DNA of 64,000 bases from Solanum dulcamara (taxonomy: Eukaryota > Streptophyta > Magnoliopsida > Solanales > Solanaceae). A program made the translations under genes and the position numbers. Location: positions 11,584,735-11,648,734 of the forward strand of contig NC_077237.1 of the NCBI RefSeq assembly GCF_947179165.1. Direction: 5' to 3'. Below, one piece after another: positions 60,901 to 64,000 of the stretch. The notes beneath the pieces were generated by a model. That model saw only the letters and a list, made by a program, of their open reading frames with translations, did not search any database and was not told the origin of the DNA. Numbering within the stretch: position 1 is the stretch's first letter; each line of letters starts with the position of its first letter.

Positions 60901-61663
60901 AGCCTCTAGATGCTTACTATGCAAAGAGACACTGGAAACCAACAAACACTTATTTTTGCATTGCCAAGTAACAACACAAGTATGGGCTTTATTCTTCAAT
61001 TTAGCTAGCCTAAACTGATGTATACCAGAACACACAATAGACTTATTGAGTTGTTGGATCAGAAGGGGGAGGCAGCAAGAGCCAAAAGAAGTGGTGGAGG
61101 ACAGTACCTGGTTGTATCTAGTGGAATATCTGGAAGGAAAGGCATCAGAGGATTTTTGAAGGAAAAGAATGCTCAATACAGAAGATTAAATGGAAACTAA
61201 TTTTCTCATTCTGTCCTTCCCATTTCTCAATTCACAATCAAGTAATACTCTCTCTGATATCACTCAGGCAACCAGTTAAATTTCATTTCAACTCTTTTTT
61301 TTACATAAGATTTAAGTTATTCAGACAGATATAACAAGCCTAGACACTCTACTTTAAAACTTCAACTGTACATTCATTCTTCAACAGAGTTTCAAATATA
61401 GACGGATTCACAAAAAAAAACATCTTTTTTTTACTATCATAAAGCTCTATAGCTAAAATAAATAAAATTTAAAAAGGTTAATTTTTTGAAGACTGAAATA
61501 AGTATCTTATCAATTTTGAAGACTAACATCCAAACATCTGAGTAATCGAATACTAATTTTTCCTCTTTTTTTTTGGGTATTTCGATGAAACAAAGCAATA
61601 AATCTGGTGTATTTATGGTACCTCATCTTCGATATCTTTGATTTTCTGCATGACGGTCGCCAT
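48991..61663 (-). CDS. DRG1: DRG1-type GTP-binding protein (developmentally regulated G protein)
   Basis: Ten exons on -: 61663-61622, 59445-59392, 57639-57466, 55418-55347, 53543-53484, 52379-52270, 52180-51881, 50609-50418, 49197-49146 and 49041-48991. All junctions are GT-AG and all phases agree, giving 1107 bases and 368 residues, close to the 367-369 of known DRG1 proteins. The N-terminal helix-turn-helix region carries [19 protein letters not shown] motifs are GFPSVGKST (71-79), FTTLT (96-100), DLPG (117-120), NKID (248-251) and SAH (271-273). The TGS domain begins about residue 291 ([10 protein letters not shown]) and ends [17 protein letters not shown]1 proteins are conserved cytosolic GTPases linked to ribosomes and translation; their partner is a DFRP1-type protein. 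Introns hold SINEs, a LINE fragment and MITEs, and intron 2 holds a duplicated pseudo-exon. Plant numbering of DRG genes varies; the symbol means the human DRG1 orthology group. Confidence 0.95.
50070..50345. mobile_element. Possible hAT-like MITE in DRG intron 8
   Basis: It begins CCGGTGGCGAATCTAGGATTTC and ends near GGGTTCACGTGCCCC plus a CACACA run, resembling non-autonomous hAT elements with GTGGCGGA-type ends. The inverted repeat is weak, so this is tentative. Confidence 0.3.
53040..53208 (+). mobile_element. Au-type SINE in DRG intron 5
   Basis: It shares the B-box region ATCACGGGTTCAAGCC, GCAAGGTAAGGCTGCGTA, TTCCCCGGACC and GCGCATAGCGGGAGC with the SINE at 25421. Its head (TAACTAGTAAAGTTGCTACC) has lost the first bases of the family. 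It lies antisense to DRG between exons 6 and 5 and does not touch a splice site. Confidence 0.85.
55593..55855. mobile_element. Tourist-like MITE in DRG intron 3
   Basis: Ends GAGCTCATTTGGATT and (reversed) GAGGCTGTTTGGATG form an imperfect inverted repeat, flanked on both sides by TTA, the target duplication typical of PIF/Tourist elements. The interior repeats CTTATAAGTT words. A related copy is at 62451-62650. Confidence 0.6.
56426..56675. repeat. Two-unit tandem duplication in DRG intron 3
   Basis: Unit 56426-56550 is repeated at 56551-56675 with few changes. Both hold AAACTGCATTTCCTAGAAGA-like and TCTGCAGTCAGGTTAACCA words. No exon is involved. Confidence 0.8.
57600..58385 (-). repeat. 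Intragenic tandem duplication covering the DRG exon 3 acceptor
   Basis: Sequence from about 57608 to 58025 (first 33 coding bases of exon 3 plus intron 2) recurs at about 58034-58377. The extra copy, at about 58070-58036 on -, keeps an acceptor (CATGGTTAG) and pseudo-exon codons AKLAKL-stop-KEL, where an in-frame TGA replaces the CGA of exon 3. It lies in intron 2 and is probably skipped; use would stop translation early. Confidence 0.75.
59525..59735 (-). mobile_element. tRNA-derived SINE (SolS-like) in DRG intron 1
   Basis: On - it starts near GGGCTTTGGTCTAGTGGTAGGAT, a tRNA-like A-box head, with a degraded B box near GTCATGAGTATTAACTC. It goes on through CAGACAAAAGTCGGGTA and a G-rich tract, and ends near GGGATTTCCCGGTTATAAAA. 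It runs in the same direction as DRG and does not touch splice sites. It is a decayed copy, not a tRNA gene. Confidence 0.6.
60360..61195 (+). pseudogene. LINE fragment with reverse-transcriptase zinc-binding domain, antisense in DRG intron 1
   Basis: The frame 60653-61018 carries [40 protein letters not shown] and [20 protein letters not shown], the zf-RVT domain found after the reverse transcriptase in plant LINEs, with Cys-x2-Cys and His-x3-His/Cys ligands present. Upstream (60430-60640), broken frames hold [20 protein letters not shown] sequence. A TGA replaces a Trp codon near 61017, after which the frame continues as [17 protein letters not shown]. It is 5'-truncated and inactive. Confidence 0.8.
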
Positions 61664-63069
61664 TGTTGCTGATTCGAACGCCGGAGAGTTTCGCCGGAAG
61701 AAAGAGGGACTGTAAAGACAGCGCTGAGAATTTGGAGTTTTCTCGAATGTGTTTTTGAGGTTTTGCGATGCTGCTTCTTAGTTTTTCTTTTATTTTTAAT
61801 TTATTTTGTTTATTTTGTCAGGAAAAAAAAATCAAATATATTCTTGAACTATTTAAAATGGGTCAATTTAATTATTCATTAGCTCAAAAATATCTTTATT
61901 GACTTATCACTATATTTTGAGAGAAAAACATCATTAAACTTGACGCGAACTATTAGTTTCGGCCCTGAATTATTGACAGTTTTAAAACATTACTTTACTT
62001 TACTAACTGAACTTAAATACTACACTGATCTGCCATATAGAACAACAAGTGGTCTCAAACTCTTGTAAGAGCATGAAATTCTTAATAAAAAATTGAAAAA
62101 AATATTGGAAACACCGCTGTATTTTAGGAGAATTATTAATTTCGTCCATAAACTATTAACAGTCTTAAAAGCATCTTTGTACTTGACTAGCTACCTTAAA
62201 TACACCCTCGATCTTCCTACATGGGTGAAATAAAAACTCCACCCTATCAAAGAAATTCTCGATAATTTTTTCACCTAAAATAATATACCTGCACTATGAT
62301 CCAAAAAAAATAAAAAAAATAATCACGTAATTATAATTCTTATGATGAATATTTGTAATAATTAGTAGAAATAATTGGCGCATGATTAAGAAAAAAAATT
62401 GTATTAAATTAAAGAATGTATAGAAAATATAATTGAACTAAGAGTCCATTTGGATTGACTTATAAGTTGCTTATAAACTATTTTCAGCTTTTTTGAATGT
62501 TTGGTTGGCCAACTTAAAATTATTTTATGCTTAAAATAAGTCCAAAAAATAATTAAGTCTGGTTGCCTTAGCTTATCTAAAGAAAAATTGACTTATATGT
62601 TGTTTTAACTTATAAGTTGCTTAAAATAAGTTAAATCAAACATACACTAATTCTTGGCCCTTGAGACCGAATATTGTAAGACACTCCTTAAATAAAAATT
62701 AACTAATTAGACTCATTCAATTCCTTTAAAAACATCTCATTATCAAGACACATACTTTAGAAGAAGGTGAATGATCCATAAATTAGAAAACTAACGAAAA
62801 AATTGATATAAAAGACCAATTGTTGGTCTTTGCGTATTTATACCAAAGTAAATAATTTAAAAATAAGTTATATTCAGTGTCTTTGACATTTTTAATTTTT
62901 TTTATTTATTGTTTTTGCAAAAATAAAAAAAGGGTCATGAGGTCGATACGTTATTTCAAATTAGATAAAATAAAAGAAAAAATCTTACGGAGGTAGGTTA
63001 TAAAGAAAAAATCTAACGAACGTGGCCTTTTTATTTAAATCAATAAGAAAATGACAAGTAACAAATAAT
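61664..63069. other. DRG upstream region and gene-free DNA
   Basis: The first 120 bases, read on -, should hold the DRG leader and promoter, but no clear TATA box is seen. Beyond this, 61930-62230 holds two direct copies of a segment with TTATTGACAGTTTTAAAA and TTGACTA(A/G)CT words. No gene. Confidence 0.4.
62451..62650. mobile_element. Tourist-like MITE, second copy
   Basis: Ends GAGTCCATTTGGATTG and AAATCAAACATACAC are flanked by TAA on both sides. The interior TTATAAGTTGCTTA words match the copy at 55593. Confidence 0.55.
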
Positions 63070-63079
63070 ATTTTAAAAT

Positions 63080-63390
63080 TAAAATAAAGATAATTGTTAG
63101 TTTCGTTCTTAAACTTGACAAAAATTATTAGTTTTGTCCCCGAATTTATTGACAGTCTTAAAAATACTATTTTACTTGACTAACTAACTTTTAAAACACT
63201 CCTTTTGTGTTATACAATATATCTATTTATATGCCACATCAATAGAAAATTTTATGTGTACGCGCGTGAATAACACGTTTATGTATATGACATGAGAGGT
63301 GTATTTAAATTCAGTTAATCAAATAGAGAAACGTTTTTAAGACAGTCAATTAGATTAGAGACGAAATTAATAATACGCGCCAAATTTTAA
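63080..63390. mobile_element. Foldback MITE
   Basis: The left arm (TTAGTTTTGTCCCCGAATTT, TTGACAGTCTTAAAA, TTGACTAACT) recurs inverted on the right (AGTTAATCAAATAG, TTTTTAAGACAGTCAA, GAGACGAAATTAATAA). The direct copies at 61930-62230 belong to the same family. Confidence 0.5.
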
Positions 63391-63669
63391 AATATTTTCA
63401 ATATTTCTCTCTTATATTTTTGACTTGAAAGTACCTTTCGACTAACAAAATAAATTTAAAATGTACTAGTTTTCTAATAATTACTTCAAAACAAGAAAAG
63501 TTTGAACCATCAAATATTCTTATTATTCACAATTTAGCTTAATAATAAAGGATGACTCAATTTGTAATGACCCCAAATTATATATTCTATATCTTTTGGA
63601 GGAATTGAAAATATTTAAACAATAACTCTCAGCAAGAAGCACTTTATCACTTAAATGAAATCGCTATTA

Positions 63670-64000
63670 ACTAGGCTGCATCGATCGGTTCGATTCGGTT
63701 TTGAAATTTATCGGTTTGACTTATCGATTATCAGTTTATAGACATGCCAAACCGTTATAGAACCATTGAAATATTGGCTTATCGGTTATCGATTTATCAG
63801 TTATTAATCATTATCAGTTCGATTATCGATTTAACAATTAAGAATTGATACAAAAAAACTTATTGAAAATCACTTATTAGACACAAGGTGACAAACCAAT
63901 GAACCATGCATATGAGTTAATAAATTGTGTCTTGCTCAAAAGCAAATGTAAAACATTGTATAATAACCAAGAGTTTGAGACAACAAGAAATAAAAATAGG
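63670..64000 (+). mobile_element. hAT-like MITE cut by the right edge
   Basis: It starts TAGGCTGCATCGATCGGTTCG, close to the TAGGACTGTATCGGTCGGTTCG end of the copy at 26689, and follows the same interior order up to the end of the window. The right end is missing. Confidence 0.7.

Noticed and set aside
1..64000. A previously undescribed multi-gene system
   Set aside because: Apart from transposon proteins, only NOI, mTERF and DRG genes are supported, and nothing suggests that they work together beyond shared location.

Overview
The window is AT-rich plant nuclear DNA. It has GT-AG introns, full protein-coding genes and many plant transposons. The SINE, LINE and MITE families present (an Au-type SINE, a TS-like 3' tail, a SolS-like tRNA SINE, and hAT and Tourist MITEs) are those common in Solanaceae, so a Solanum-like genome is the best guess. 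The species cannot be fixed from the sequence.

Four genes look real. (1) A 98-residue NOI/RIN4-type protein, copy 1, on + in three exons (19676-23398). (2) Its paralogue, copy 2, on + in three exons (41066-46697), differing at four residues. (3) An intact intronless mTERF protein of 555 residues on + (39167-40834). (4) A complete ten-exon DRG1-type GTPase of 368 residues on - (61663-48991), for which every splice site and reading phase could be followed. No new enzyme system, gene cluster, RNA gene array or CRISPR was found. The interest lies in how the locus was assembled.

Layout. 1-19430 is gene-free: a candidate MULE/Pack-MULE cut by the left edge, GATACA-type tandem palindromes, the 3' end of an RTE-type LINE, a decayed copia element on - with one LTR, and MITEs. 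19430-27400 is duplication copy 1, holding the NOI gene and three insertions absent from the other copy. 27400-38527 is copy-specific: rearranged MULE pieces, an old copia element with both LTRs (29003-35783), and a stretch with exon-like signals on -. 38527-38980 matches the 3' flank and intron 8 of the DRG gene. 38980-48425 is duplication copy 2, where the mTERF gene sits in place of the NOI promoter and a hAT transposon lies in NOI intron 2. 48538-61663 is the DRG gene with repeats in its introns. 61664-64000 holds only MITE-like repeats.

Reading these together, a unit running from just upstream of NOI to inside DRG intron 8 appears to have been tandemly duplicated. The junction is still visible near 38980. 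Later insertions in each copy have matching empty sites in the other, so they can be ordered relative to the duplication.
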